Shown here: piece after piece, positions 42,331 through 50,887 of the stretch
Layout of the letters: each line of letters starts with the position of its first letter
How positions within the stretch are numbered: position 1 is the first letter of the stretch
Assembly (NCBI GenBank): GCA_934525065.1
Contig: CAKSYX010000003.1
Location: 47,830-111,829, forward strand
Reading direction: 5' to 3'
Length of the DNA stretch: 64,000 nucleotides
Source: an uncultured Eubacteriales bacterium
GTDB taxonomy: Bacteria; Bacillota; Clostridia; Oscillospirales; Acutalibacteraceae
Program-made: the position numbers and the translations under genes
Notes under the pieces: model-generated
What the model was told of the DNA's origin: nothing
The model's input: the letters and a program-made list of their open reading frames with translations, nothing else
The model's database searches: none

Positions 42331-42786
42331 ATGCAAAACTATTCTCCGCAGGAGCTTGAAAGAATGCAGAAGCAAGCGATCGACCGTGTGCATGAAATGC
42401 AGCGGCAGGCGAAGATGGGTGCTGCCGAAAACAGGCGGAACATGACCGGCGCCGTGCTGCATTACTCACAGCCGGGTGCAGGTGCGCAGCAGAAACCGCC
42501 GAAGCCGCAAAGTTCGCCGCAACCGCCGCCCGGTAATGACACGCCGAAGGCCGAGCACCGTCAGCCGCCAAAAGAACCGAACGCAAAAAAACCGCCGACA
42601 CCGCCGCCGGCAGAGAAAGCCCCGCCGGTTCCGCCGGAGATTCGGCGCGTTCCGGGAAGAAAACAGGCCGCGCCGTTTCTCAGCATGGACAGCGACACGG
42701 CGCTCATTTTGCCGCTCATTCTCCTTTTGCAAAAGGACGGAGCGGACGAGATGCTTATTCTTGCACTGCTGTATATTATGGTGTAG
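42331..42786 (+). CDS. Proline-rich protein with hydrophobic C-terminal tail, unknown (third of the cluster)
   Basis: The 151-residue protein has a Gln/Met-rich helical head (about 1-45) and a long Pro-rich, basic linker (residues 48-108). It ends in a very hydrophobic C-terminus, LILPLILLLQKDGADEMLILALLYIMV. The tail resembles membrane- or coat-associating ends seen in small sporulation proteins, by memory only. The start at 42331 is chosen because the upstream GTG is inside the GAGGTG ribosome binding site. A weak hairpin terminator follows. Confidence 0.65.
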   Translation: MQNYSPQELERMQKQAIDRVHEMQRQAKMGAAENRRNMTGAVLHYSQPGAGAQQKPPKPQSSPQPPPGNDTPKAEHRQPPKEPNAKKPPTPPPAEKAPPVPPEIRRVPGRKQAAPFLSMDSDTALILPLILLLQKDGADEMLILALLYIMV

Positions 42787-42790
42787 CGTT

Positions 42791-42820
42791 AAGCGCCCCT
42801 TCCGTGCGAAAGAGGCGCTT
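42791..42820. terminator. Hairpin between the unknown cluster and argH
   Basis: AAGCGCC pairs with GGCGCTT around a 16-base loop, with an AT-rich tail on the plus strand. It lies between two convergent genes. The stem is short, so strength is uncertain. Confidence 0.45.
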
Positions 42821-42825
42821 ATATT

Positions 42826-44196
42826 TTATTTGTTCTTCTTCTTTGCGCTTTTGATTTCTTCAAGAACACATTGCGGCGCCGGGCCGCCCTTCACCGCCCT
42901 GCCTTTTACACAGTTGTCAAGGTCGATTGCCGCAAACACGCCCTCATCAAAGAGCTTGCAAATTTTTTTGTATTCCTCAAGTGGAAGAGTTTCAAGCGTA
43001 TAGCCGTTTTCAATGCAAAAAGCAACAAGCTCGCCGACCGCTTTATATGCGTCTCTGAAGGGCAGACCTTTTTTGACAAGATAATCGGCACAGTCGGTAG
43101 CATTTATAAAGCCGTTCGCCGCCGCCTTGCGCATATTGCCTTTGAGAACCTTCGCCGTTTCAAGCATCGCTGAAAAGGTATCAATGCAAACAAGGACTGT
43201 GTCAACCGCGTCAAAGGTACCCTCCTTATCCTCCTGCATATCTTTGTTATATGCAAGCGGCAGACCCTTCATGACTGTAAGCAGAGCCATGAGCGAACCG
43301 AAAACGCGTCCCGATTTTCCGCGCACAAGCTCGGCAATGTCGGGGTTCTTTTTTTGCGGCATGATGCTGCTACCGGTTGAAAACGCATCGTCAAGCTCAA
43401 TGAACTTGAATTCCCATGAGCACCACATGACAGTCTCCTCGGCAAAGCGCGAAAGATGCACCATAATTATGGAAAGGCAGGAGAGCAGCTCAATAACATA
43501 ATCCCGGTCGGAAACACCGTCAAGGCTGTTTGAGCAAACACCGCTCAAGCCAAGAAGCCTTGCGGAATACTCACGGTCAAGCGGATAGGTCGTTCCGGCA
43601 AGTGCACCCGAGCCGAGCGGTGACACAGCCATCCTCTTTTTGCAATCGGAAAGCCGCTCCCTATCGCGCAGAAGCATTGAAGCATACGCCATCAGATGAT
43701 GGCCGAAGGTGACCGGCTGCGCACGCTGAAGATGAGTATAGCCCGGCATTACGGCGTCATAGTTTTCCTCTGCCTTTTTCAAAATAACAGCTATAAAAGC
43801 CTTGAGCGCAGAATCGATTTTATCGCTTTGTTCAAGAAGGTACAGTCTCAAATCAAGCGCAACCTGGTCGTTACGGCTGCGCGCAGTGTGCAGCCTCTTT
43901 CCGCTGTTGCCGAGTCTTTTTGTCAGTTCACCTTCAACAAAGGTATGAATATCCTCGGCAGTCATATCGATTTCAAGCCTTCCGCTTTCAAGCTCGGCGG
44001 CGATCAACTTGAGCGAAGCGATAATTTTTTCGCTCTCCCCTTTTTCAATAATGCCCTGTTTTCCGAGCATGGCCGCGTGTGCAACCGAACCGGCGATGTC
44101 CTGTTTTGCCATTCGGCTGTCAAAGGAAATTGAGGAATTGAAGTCATTTGTTTTTTTGTCAAGCTGTTTTTTGAATCTTCCTGTCCAGAGCGGCAT
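42826..44196 (-). CDS. argH: Argininosuccinate lyase
   Basis: The enzyme splits argininosuccinate into arginine and fumarate, the last step of arginine synthesis. The 456-residue product carries WTGRF at the start, ARSRNDQVALDLRL near residue 105, the HLQRAQPV block near residue 155, and the fumarase/aspartase signature GSSIMPQKKNPD near residue 275 with the catalytic serine. An AGGAGG site and a TTGACA/TATACT promoter lie upstream. argG is not adjacent. AT-rich ArgR-like half sites (TGCATAAA) occur in the promoter region. Confidence 0.95.
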   Translation of the reverse strand: MPLWTGRFKKQLDKKTNDFNSSISFDSRMAKQDIAGSVAHAAMLGKQGIIEKGESEKIIASLKLIAAELESGRLEIDMTAEDIHTFVEGELTKRLGNSGKRLHTARSRNDQVALDLRLYLLEQSDKIDSALKAFIAVILKKAEENYDAVMPGYTHLQRAQPVTFGHHLMAYASMLLRDRERLSDCKKRMAVSPLGSGALAGTTYPLDREYSARLLGLSGVCSNSLDGVSDRDYVIELLSCLSIIMVHLSRFAEETVMWCSWEFKFIELDDAFSTGSSIMPQKKNPDIAELVRGKSGRVFGSLMALLTVMKGLPLAYNKDMQEDKEGTFDAVDTVLVCIDTFSAMLETAKVLKGNMRKAAANGFINATDCADYLVKKGLPFRDAYKAVGELVAFCIENGYTLETLPLEEYKKICKLFDEGVFAAIDLDNCVKGRAVKGGPAPQCVLEEIKSAKKKNK

Positions 44197-44231
44197 AGAT
44201 TTTTCCTCCTGCTATTCATTGTTATCCATTG

Positions 44232-44259
44232 AGTATACATATTTTATGCAATTTGTCAA
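44232..44259 (-). promoter_or_regulatory. Promoter of argH with possible ArgR half-sites
   Basis: TTGACA (44254-44259), 16 bases, TATACT (44232-44237) on the minus strand. TGCATAAAATATGTATA between the boxes and ATGCATAAATATT just upstream resemble degenerate ARG boxes; this is inference. A plus-strand TTGTCA/TATGCA pair overlaps it. Confidence 0.65.
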
Positions 44260-44389
44260 GGGTTTAGTTAATATTTATGCATTTCAAAGCATAACATTTC
44301 AAGAAATTTTTCTGAAAATGGCTAAAGAACCTCATTTTTTTGAAAGAATGTTCTCTGTTTTTGCCGGTGCAGGACGTTGGTTCATTCGG

Positions 44390-44441
44390 GTGAACGGCGG
44401 CTCACCATAAGTGTTTACAGGTGAGCCGCCGTTCACTTTTT
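44390..44441 (+). terminator. Strong plus-strand hairpin terminator without an obvious upstream gene
   Basis: A perfect 17-base stem (GTGAACGGCGGCTCACC at 44390-44406 with its exact complement at 44420-44436) is followed by five T residues. The nearest upstream gene, argH, is on the other strand. The terminator may close a short RNA or a 30-residue ORF at 44318-44410, whose stop lies in the loop. Confidence 0.75.
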
Positions 44442-44584
44442 CTGAGGGCAAAAAAATTCAGCCTTTCTGCATAATTTTTACCGCTGTTTTTGTGAGTTTT
44501 GTGATTTCGGGGGCGTTTCAGCCTTTTAAAATGGTAAAATATTCATAAAATTTTCATAAGCTGCGAAAAATGCAATTCATTTTA

Positions 44585-44613
44585 TTGCAAAATAACGGGC
44601 GGTAGTATATAAT
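44585..44613 (+). promoter_or_regulatory. Promoter of livK
   Basis: TTGCAA (44585-44590), 17 bases, TATAAT (44608-44613), about 90 bases ahead of the livK ATG. The leader holds a small hairpin, GGCTTT/AAAGCC, near 44658-44673. Confidence 0.8.
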
Positions 44614-44702
44614 TAAAAAGTCTAAATCCACGCATGACAGCCACTGTTTTATGCGCTGGCTTTCGGCAAAGCCGACAGAAATGTAAGAATGGAGGAAAAA
44701 TC

Positions 44703-45923
44703 ATGAAAAAACTGTTAGCTATTCTGCTTGCCGCTCTTCTTGTGTTCTCGCTCGTTGCCTGCGGCGGCGCTTCAGACAACCAGACCACCGCTCCGGACGC
44801 TTCGGGCGAAACCGCCGAGGGCACCGGATCCACCGGCAATGACGTTGTTAAAATCGGCGTTTTTGAGCCTCAGTCAGGCGACAACGGCGCAGGCGGAAAA
44901 CAGGAGATCCTCGGTATGCAATATGCAAACTATGTTGCTCCCACCGTTGAGATCGGCGGAAAGACCTATGACGTAAAGCTTGAAATCGTTGACAACGAAT
45001 CTTCAACCGATAAGGCTCCGACAGCTGCCCAGACTCTTGTTTCGGCCGGCATTTCCGTTGCTCTCGGTTCATACGGCTCAAGCGTTGCAATCGCAGGCTC
45101 GCCCGTTTTCCAGAACGCCGGAATCCCCGCAATCGGCGTTACCTGCACCAATCCGCAGGTAACCGAAGGCAACAGCCACTACTTCCGCATCTGCTTCCTT
45201 GATCCGTTCCAGGGCACCGTTCTTGCGAACTACGCTTTCAAGGAAATCAAGGCAAAGAAGGCCTACATCCTCGCTCAGCTCGGAAACGACTACGACCAGG
45301 GTCTTGCAAACTACTTCACAAAGGCTTTTGAAGCTCTCGGCGGAACCGTTGTCAAAGAGGACTTCCCTGAAGGCAACTCAGACTTCACCTCATACCTCAC
45401 CAACGCGAAAAATCAGGGCTGCGAAGTAATCTTCTCACCGACCTCGATTTCTTACGCGCAGCTCATCGTTGAGCAGTCAACCTCACAGGGTACCGGACTT
45501 CCCATCCTTGCAAGTGACACATGGGATTCAAACGTTATCCTCAAGGCCGCAAAGGACACCGATGCAAAGATCTATGTTACAACCTTCTATCAGGAGGGCG
45601 GCAACAAGGAATTCGACGAAGGCATCAAAAAGTGGATCAACACCGACAGTCAGGCCAAGACCAACAACGGCGGCGACGACACCGTTGCAGCGGTTACCGC
45701 AATGGGCTACGACGCATACTTTGTTGCTCTTGAAGCACTCAAGAAGGCCGGCTCAACCGCTCCCGCAGACGTTCTCAAGGCTCTTCCCTCTGTAACCTAC
45801 ACCGGCGTTTCCGGCAAGATTGAATTCAACGAAACCGGCGACGCAAAGAGAGACACCGCTTTCGTTAAGAATGCAAACACCAAAACCGGCGCATGGGACT
45901 TTGTTGCCGAACAGGGCGTTTGA
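44703..45923 (+). CDS. livK: Branched-chain amino acid ABC transporter, substrate-binding lipoprotein
   Basis: The 406-residue lipoprotein has a signal ending LVACGG and a Thr/Ser/Ala-rich linker. A type I periplasmic-binding fold follows: VKIGVFEPQSGDNGAGGKQE, GSYGSSVAIAGSPVFQNAGIP, and the AYILAQLGNDYDQGLANYF block. It binds leucine, isoleucine, valine or a related compound for the permease encoded downstream. A GGAGG site precedes the ATG; upstream in-frame Mets are not used. Codon choice (many GTT, CTC, GCA) hints at high expression. It is separated from livH by 244 bases with a hairpin. Confidence 0.93.
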   Translation: MKKLLAILLAALLVFSLVACGGASDNQTTAPDASGETAEGTGSTGNDVVKIGVFEPQSGDNGAGGKQEILGMQYANYVAPTVEIGGKTYDVKLEIVDNESSTDKAPTAAQTLVSAGISVALGSYGSSVAIAGSPVFQNAGIPAIGVTCTNPQVTEGNSHYFRICFLDPFQGTVLANYAFKEIKAKKAYILAQLGNDYDQGLANYFTKAFEALGGTVVKEDFPEGNSDFTSYLTNAKNQGCEVIFSPTSISYAQLIVEQSTSQGTGLPILASDTWDSNVILKAAKDTDAKIYVTTFYQEGGNKEFDEGIKKWINTDSQAKTNNGGDDTVAAVTAMGYDAYFVALEALKKAGSTAPADVLKALPSVTYTGVSGKIEFNETGDAKRDTAFVKNANTKTGAWDFVAEQGV

Positions 45924-45975
45924 TCAAAACAAGTTTAAGATATTAAATTTTCAATATTGATATTTTTGCTTGTAT

Positions 45976-46010
45976 CGGTTTGCCGGGGAGCTTCCTCGGC
46001 AAGCCGTTTT
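45976..46010 (+). terminator. Hairpin between livK and livH, probable partial terminator
   Basis: CGGTTTGCCGGG pairs with CTCGGCAAGCCG (one mismatch) and is followed by TTTTA. No promoter is clear before livH, so the hairpin may attenuate read-through and keep the binding protein more abundant than the membrane parts. Confidence 0.65.
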
Positions 46011-46167
46011 ATAGATTTATGAGTGCTCTTTCGTATATATCCGAAAGGAGCCGAGGGAGTGTTTTTTCGGCTCTCTTCGGTTGTATTTGAAAGTGCAAAA
46101 GTTAGATCGGGCCTCTTCAGCCTACAACCGGCGGCAGATGCCGTCAATTTGAAAACGGAGGAAAAAA

Positions 46168-47061
46168 ATGGAAATTACCGGATTTTTTCAAAAGAACCTG
46201 CCGCATATCCTTGCCGGAATCTCCGTCGGCGGTCAGTATGCGCTGATTGCGATCGGATACACAATGGTTTACGGAATTTTGCGGCTCATCAACTTCGCCC
46301 ACGGCGATATCTTTATGGTTGCCGGTCTTATAATGGTTTACGTTTCGGCCTCGCTTCCAATTTACATTGCAATGCCCGTTGTCATTGTTTCAACGGTCAT
46401 ACTCGGCGTGCTCGTTGAAAAGCTTGCGTATAAGCCTCTGCGTTCGGCGCCGAGAATGTCGGTCATGATCTCTGCAATCGGCGTTTCATACCTTATTCAG
46501 AACCTCGCGCTTTATGTCACCGGAGGTCTTCCTCAGATGTATCCGAAAATTCCGTATATCTCGGATTCAATAAGCATCCTCGGTGCTTCAACGAAGCGTG
46601 TTACGGTCATTACGCCGATTCTCACAATTGCCCTTATCATCGTTCTGGTTCTCCTTATCAAGTACACGAAAATCGGCATAGCGATGCGTGCCGTTTCAAA
46701 GGACTTTGAAACGAGCCAGCTCATGGGCGTAAAGATCAACAAGGTCATTTCCATGACCTTTGTCATCGGCTCCTTCCTTGCCGCCATCGGCTCAATGCTT
46801 TATTTCACAAACTACACCTCGGTCATGCCGACCTCGGGCGCAATGCCGGGTCTCAAGGCCTTTGTTGCCGCCGTATTCGGAGGGATAGGTTCCATTCCGG
46901 GAGCCGTTGTCGGTGCATTCATAATCGGTATCTGTGAAAACATCATCAAGGGTGCCGGCTTCACAACCTTCTCCGATGCATTCACCTTTGTTCTTCTCAT
47001 CGTTATTCTCTGCGTCAAGCCCACGGGAATCTTCGGCGAAAAGAACATCGACAAGGTTTAA
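46168..47061 (+). CDS. livH: Branched-chain amino acid ABC transporter permease LivH
   Basis: The 297-residue permease has about eight membrane segments and the LivH pattern: GGQYALIAIGYTMVYGILRLINFAHGDIFM near residue 24, the GIAMRAVSKDFETSQLMG cytoplasmic loop near residue 171, and AFVAAVFGGIGSIPGAVVGA near residue 229. It pairs with LivM to form the channel. CGGAGG precedes the ATG. Confidence 0.95.
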   Translation: MEITGFFQKNLPHILAGISVGGQYALIAIGYTMVYGILRLINFAHGDIFMVAGLIMVYVSASLPIYIAMPVVIVSTVILGVLVEKLAYKPLRSAPRMSVMISAIGVSYLIQNLALYVTGGLPQMYPKIPYISDSISILGASTKRVTVITPILTIALIIVLVLLIKYTKIGIAMRAVSKDFETSQLMGVKINKVISMTFVIGSFLAAIGSMLYFTNYTSVMPTSGAMPGLKAFVAAVFGGIGSIPGAVVGAFIIGICENIIKGAGFTTFSDAFTFVLLIVILCVKPTGIFGEKNIDKV

Positions 47062-47076
47062 AAGGAGGTAACAAAA

Positions 47077-48213
47077 ATGCTGAACAGCAAGAAAAGAAAA
47101 ATTGATATTGTTGCCGTTTTTGTCATCGTTGCCCTCATTTTTGCCGTTGATATCATTGCCGAAATGGTTGCTTTGAGAACCTCCCTGTTCTTTTCGGTCG
47201 TCAAAAAGAGCTGCGTTTATGCCCTCGTTGCTGTTTCAATGAACCTGCTCAACGGCTTTACCGGACTTTTTTCGCTCGGTCAGGCCGGCTTCATGCTCAT
47301 CGGCGCATATACCTACGCAATTCTTACTATTCCTGCCGAAATGAGAGACAGCGTGTATCAGTATTTTGACGGCGGCCTTGTTAAGGAGCCTATCTTCTGG
47401 CCGCTTGCGCTCATAGTCGCCGGACTTGTTGCCGGAGTTTTTGCTTTCCTCATCGGCCTTCCGGTTCTGAGGCTCAAAAGCGACTATCTTGCGATTGCAA
47501 CACTCGGCTTTGCCGAAATTGTCCGCGCCTTTGTTCAGTGGGACAAGTTCGGCCCGCTCACAAACGGCTCAAACCTTCTTCGCGGCTATCCGACGTTCGA
47601 CTCACTCGCAACAAAATGGTTCGGTTCGCCGAAATTTTCAAGCACTATTGCCCTTGCAATTACGGTAATCTGCATTCTGCTCATCGTTCTTTTCATTAAC
47701 TCAACCTACGGCCGTGCCCTCAAGGCTATCCGCGACGATGAAATTGCGGCCGAAGCAATGGGCATCAACCTTTCTTCACACAAGCAGATTTCGTTTATCA
47801 TCAGCTCATTCTTCGCCGGAGTCGGCGGTGCCCTGCTTGCAATGCACCAGAGCACAATTCAGGCAACCGCTTTCAAATCCGCAATGACATATGAAATTCT
47901 TCTCATCGTTGTTGTCGGCGGAATCGGTTCAATCAGCGGCAGCTGCATTGCTTCATTCCTTTATATTGCGGCAAGCGAATGGTGGCTCAGGGGTCTTGAC
48001 AGCGGCTCCTTCCTCGGAATCGAATCGGAAACGATTTTCCGCGGCGGCTTCAGAAAGGTTGTTTTCTCGGTCATCATCATGATTATCGTTCTCTTCTTCC
48101 GCAGGGGCATCATGGGCGACAACGAGCTTTCTCTCACGCGGATAATTGACAAATTCAAACGCAAGAAGAAAACGCCCGAAAAGAAAGAAGCAAAGGAGGC
48201 GGCAGCAAAATGA
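47077..48213 (+). CDS. livM: Branched-chain amino acid ABC transporter permease LivM
   Basis: The 378-residue permease has membrane segments throughout and the LivM pattern: NLLNGFTGLFSLGQAGFMLIGAY near residue 58, RLKSDYLAIATLGFAEIVR near residue 133, and TYGRALKAIRDDEIAAEAMGI near residue 210. VVVGGIGSISGS is near residue 285. A Lys/Glu-rich tail ends the protein. AAAGGAGGT lies 15 bases after livH. Confidence 0.95.
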   Translation: MLNSKKRKIDIVAVFVIVALIFAVDIIAEMVALRTSLFFSVVKKSCVYALVAVSMNLLNGFTGLFSLGQAGFMLIGAYTYAILTIPAEMRDSVYQYFDGGLVKEPIFWPLALIVAGLVAGVFAFLIGLPVLRLKSDYLAIATLGFAEIVRAFVQWDKFGPLTNGSNLLRGYPTFDSLATKWFGSPKFSSTIALAITVICILLIVLFINSTYGRALKAIRDDEIAAEAMGINLSSHKQISFIISSFFAGVGGALLAMHQSTIQATAFKSAMTYEILLIVVVGGIGSISGSCIASFLYIAASEWWLRGLDSGSFLGIESETIFRGGFRKVVFSVIIMIIVLFFRRGIMGDNELSLTRIIDKFKRKKKTPEKKEAKEAAAK

Positions 48214-49079
48214 ACGAAAAAAAGAATGTTCTTCGTCTGAGCGACATCACAATGCAGTTCGGCGGAGTTGTTGCCGTCAACGACCTTTCGCTTGAAATCA
48301 ACGAAGGCGAAATCGTTTCGATCATCGGCCCCAACGGAGCCGGAAAAACAACGGCGTTCAACGTTATTACAGGCGTTTACGAGCCGACGAACGGCGAGGT
48401 AGACTTCCTCGGAAAGCCCATTGCGCGCAACCATCCTCACGGAAAAATGAAAAAGCTTTATGCCGGCGAGGACAAGGATAAGTACCGCGCAAAGCCGAAG
48501 CACGGAAAAAAGGTTGTAACACTCAAGCCGGATGCAATTGCAAAACGCGGCATTGCAAGAACCTTTCAGAACATTCGCCTTTTCAAGTCGATGACTGTTT
48601 TTGAAAATGTTCTCATTGCAAAGCATATGAGGAAAAAAAGCAACCTTTTCACCGCAACGTTCAAGCTCAACGCCAAGGAAGAAAAGAAAATGAAGGAAGA
48701 CTGCCTTGAGCTTCTCAGGATTCTTGACCTTGAAGACGTTATGGACGAAAAGGCGACCTCTCTGCCCTACGGAAAGCAGCGCCACCTTGAAATTGCCCGT
48801 GCGCTTGCAACAAACCCGAAGCTTTTGCTGCTCGACGAGCCTGCCGCCGGTATGAACCCGCAGGAAACGGACGAGCTGACCGAGCTCATCAAACGCCTGC
48901 GCGACGAATTCGGGCTGACAATCTTCATCATTGAACACCACATGAACCTCGTTATGGATATCTCCGACAGAATATATGTAATCGACTTCGGAAAGCTCAT
49001 TGCAAAAGGTACTCCGGCGGAGATTCAGAACAATCAGCGCGTTATCGACGCATATCTGGGGGTGACGGAAGATGAGTAA
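48210..49079 (+). CDS. livG: Branched-chain amino acid ABC transporter ATP-binding protein LivG
   Basis: The 289-residue ATPase has Walker A GPNGAGKTT near residue 39 and the LivG-typical RTFQNIRLF near residue 118. The signature region is LPYGKQRHLEIARAL, Walker B is LLLLDEPAAGMNP, and the H-loop is IIEHHM. An insertion of roughly 30 residues, rich in Lys and His (about residues 72-105), separates Walker A from the RTFQN block; typical LivG proteins are about 255 residues. It overlaps livM by 4 bases. Confidence 0.93.
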   Translation: MNEKKNVLRLSDITMQFGGVVAVNDLSLEINEGEIVSIIGPNGAGKTTAFNVITGVYEPTNGEVDFLGKPIARNHPHGKMKKLYAGEDKDKYRAKPKHGKKVVTLKPDAIAKRGIARTFQNIRLFKSMTVFENVLIAKHMRKKSNLFTATFKLNAKEEKKMKEDCLELLRILDLEDVMDEKATSLPYGKQRHLEIARALATNPKLLLLDEPAAGMNPQETDELTELIKRLRDEFGLTIFIIEHHMNLVMDISDRIYVIDFGKLIAKGTPAEIQNNQRVIDAYLGVTEDE

Positions 49080-49800
49080 CAATATTCTTGAAATTAAAAA
49101 CCTTGTTGTTTCATACAACGGAATCGAAGCCGTCAAGGAAATTTCCTTTGACGTTCCTAAAGGTAAGATCGTCACACTCATCGGCGCAAACGGAGCCGGA
49201 AAAAGCACCGTACTCAAAACCGTTGCCGGCGTTGTTAAGCCCAAAAACGCCTCCATTCTTTTTGAAGGCGAAGAAATCAGCGGAAAGACCCCGGACTTCA
49301 TTGTTTCAAAGGGCGTTACCCTCGTTCCTGAGGGCAGACGCGTTTTCCCGAACCTCACCGTCCTTGAAAACCTCAAAATCGGCGCATACCTGAGGAAGGA
49401 CAAGAAGGCGATTCAAAAAGACATTGAACACGTCTATGAGCTGTTTCCGCGGCTGAGCGAACGTTCATGGCAGCTTGCCGGAACACTTTCCGGCGGCGAA
49501 CAGCAGATGCTTGCGGTCGGCCGAGCACTCATGAGTTCGCCTAAGCTCATCATGATGGACGAGCCGTCTCTCGGCCTCGCTCCCCTTGTCGTTCAGGATA
49601 TTTTCTCAATCATCCGCCAGATAAACAGCGAGGGAATTACGGTTCTTCTCATCGAACAGAACGCAAACATGGCGCTCAAAATTGCAGACAAGGCATATGT
49701 TATGGAGACCGGACGCATCACGATGGAGGGCACCGGTGAAGAGCTTCTTTCAAACGAGACTATTAAAGAAGCCTACCTCGGAAAAGCAAGGGAGAAGTAA
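49072..49800 (+). CDS. livF: Branched-chain amino acid ABC transporter ATP-binding protein LivF
   Basis: The 242-residue ATPase has Walker A GANGAGKST near residue 37, LVPEGRRVFPNLTVLENL near residue 83, the signature LSGGEQQMLAVGRALM and Walker B LIMMDEPSLGLAP. It is the second ATPase of the LivGF pair, overlaps livG by 8 bases and ends the operon before a strong terminator. Confidence 0.95.
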   Translation: MSNNILEIKNLVVSYNGIEAVKEISFDVPKGKIVTLIGANGAGKSTVLKTVAGVVKPKNASILFEGEEISGKTPDFIVSKGVTLVPEGRRVFPNLTVLENLKIGAYLRKDKKAIQKDIEHVYELFPRLSERSWQLAGTLSGGEQQMLAVGRALMSSPKLIMMDEPSLGLAPLVVQDIFSIIRQINSEGITVLLIEQNANMALKIADKAYVMETGRITMEGTGEELLSNETIKEAYLGKAREK

Positions 49801-49817
49801 ATATAATCCAAAAATCA

Positions 49818-49863
49818 AACCTCTGCGCAGCCGTTGCGGTCAGCGCAGAGGTTCTGTTTTTTT
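49818..49863 (+). terminator. Terminator of the liv operon
   Basis: AACCTCTGCGC pairs with GCGCAGAGGTT and is followed by CTG and seven T residues. It lies 17 bases after the livF stop and ends at the stop codon of the convergent regulator gene. Confidence 0.88.
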
Positions 49864-50182
49864 ATAACTGTTCACTGTCGCGGTTCATTGCTTTGAGCAT
49901 TTGAAGTGCGGCGGCTTTCTGCTTCGGGGTCAGGCAAAGCCAACACTCAAAAAGCTCCTTTAAATCGGGCGAAAGCTCAACCATTTCATCCTCGGCAAAG
50001 AACTGAGACATTGTGATGCCAAAGCCGTCACAAATCGTTTCAAGCGTTGCGATTGAAGGAACCGTGTTTCTTCTGAAAATGTTCGCAATCGTTGATTCGG
50101 AAAGCCCGCAATTCTTTGAAAGCCGATATTCCGTCCAACCGCGTTCCTTGAGCAATTGACGAAGTCTTTCATGCGTGTCCAT
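49862..50182 (-). CDS. XRE-family helix-turn-helix transcriptional regulator
   Basis: The 106-residue protein has one HTH_3 domain at residues 5-62: LRQLLKERGWTEYRLSKNCG followed by LSESTIANIFRRNTVPSIATL. The C-terminal helical part (LTPKQKAAALQMLKAM) resembles the tail of small XRE regulators. Its targets are unknown; it may control itself or the divergent SLOG gene at 50306. AAGGCGGTG precedes the ATG. Confidence 0.85.
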   Translation of the reverse strand: MDTHERLRQLLKERGWTEYRLSKNCGLSESTIANIFRRNTVPSIATLETICDGFGITMSQFFAEDEMVELSPDLKELFECWLCLTPKQKAAALQMLKAMNRDSEQL

Positions 50183-50305
50183 GGCACCACCGCCTTTCTG
50201 TAATCATTTTACCGCTGAAATTGAATGTATTATACAGTCTACTTGTACTATAATTACCGTTATGTTAAACTGTATGAGTAATTACAAAGGCAAGGATGAT
50301 GAAAA

Positions 50306-50797
50306 ATGATTACAGAAAGCGAAAAGCGGCTCCACCGCGTCTGCTTCACGGGGCATCGCCCGGAAAAGCTTGAACGAAGCGAAGCCGAAATTATGAAGGA
50401 CCTTGAAAAAGAGATTCGCCGGGCACTTTCGGACGGCATGAATGTTTTCATCTCCGGTATAGCGCGCGGCACGGACATTTGGGCATCGCAAATCGTTTTG
50501 AAGCTGAAAAAACAAGAGGTGCAAATAAAGCTCATCTGCGCCTGTCCGTATCCCGGCTTTGAAAAAGGCTGGAACTATGCCTGGCAAAAGCAATACAAAG
50601 ACATACTGGCAGCTGCGGATTTCGTGAAGTATGTCTGCAAAAGCTATGGTGTCGGCTGCTTTCAAAAGCGAAACGAGTGGATGGTGAATCATTCCGCTCG
50701 GGTAATTGCCGTTTTTAACGGAAAAAGCGGCGGAACCAAAAATACGATTGCCTTTTCAAAAAAAGCAGGTGTTCCGGTCGTCCTGCTCGGCGGATGA
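50306..50797 (+). CDS. SLOG/DUF1273-family protein (YpsA-like)
   Basis: The 163-residue protein opens with VCFTGHRPEKL near residue 12 and has FISGIARGTDIWASQIV near residue 48, LICACPYPGFE near residue 75 and AVFNGKSGGTKNTI near residue 139. These are the landmarks of the DUF1273 branch of the SLOG nucleotide-binding superfamily. Its role is unsettled; B. subtilis YpsA is linked to cell division, and other SLOG proteins act in nucleotide signalling or phage defence. It is divergent from the XRE regulator with a 123-base AT-rich gap containing TATAAT boxes. Confidence 0.85.
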   Translation: MITESEKRLHRVCFTGHRPEKLERSEAEIMKDLEKEIRRALSDGMNVFISGIARGTDIWASQIVLKLKKQEVQIKLICACPYPGFEKGWNYAWQKQYKDILAAADFVKYVCKSYGVGCFQKRNEWMVNHSARVIAVFNGKSGGTKNTIAFSKKAGVPVVLLGG

Positions 50798-50820
50798 GGT
50801 TCTTCTCCCTCTTCCGTATC

Positions 50821-50849
50821 TTTACAATTCCTTCATTTTATGGTAGAAT
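50821..50849 (+). promoter_or_regulatory. Promoter of the second FAD oxidoreductase gene
   Basis: TTTACA (50821-50826), 17 bases, TAGAAT (50844-50849), 38 bases before the ATG. Confidence 0.65.
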
Positions 50850-50887
50850 GATTGTTACATTACTTTGCCTGAAAGGGGAAAATTATA

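Noticed and set aside
44318..44410. 30-codon ORF MAKEPHFFERMFSVFAGAGR...
   Set aside because: No ribosome binding site and the end is encoded by a terminator stem; mentioned only with the possible small RNA.
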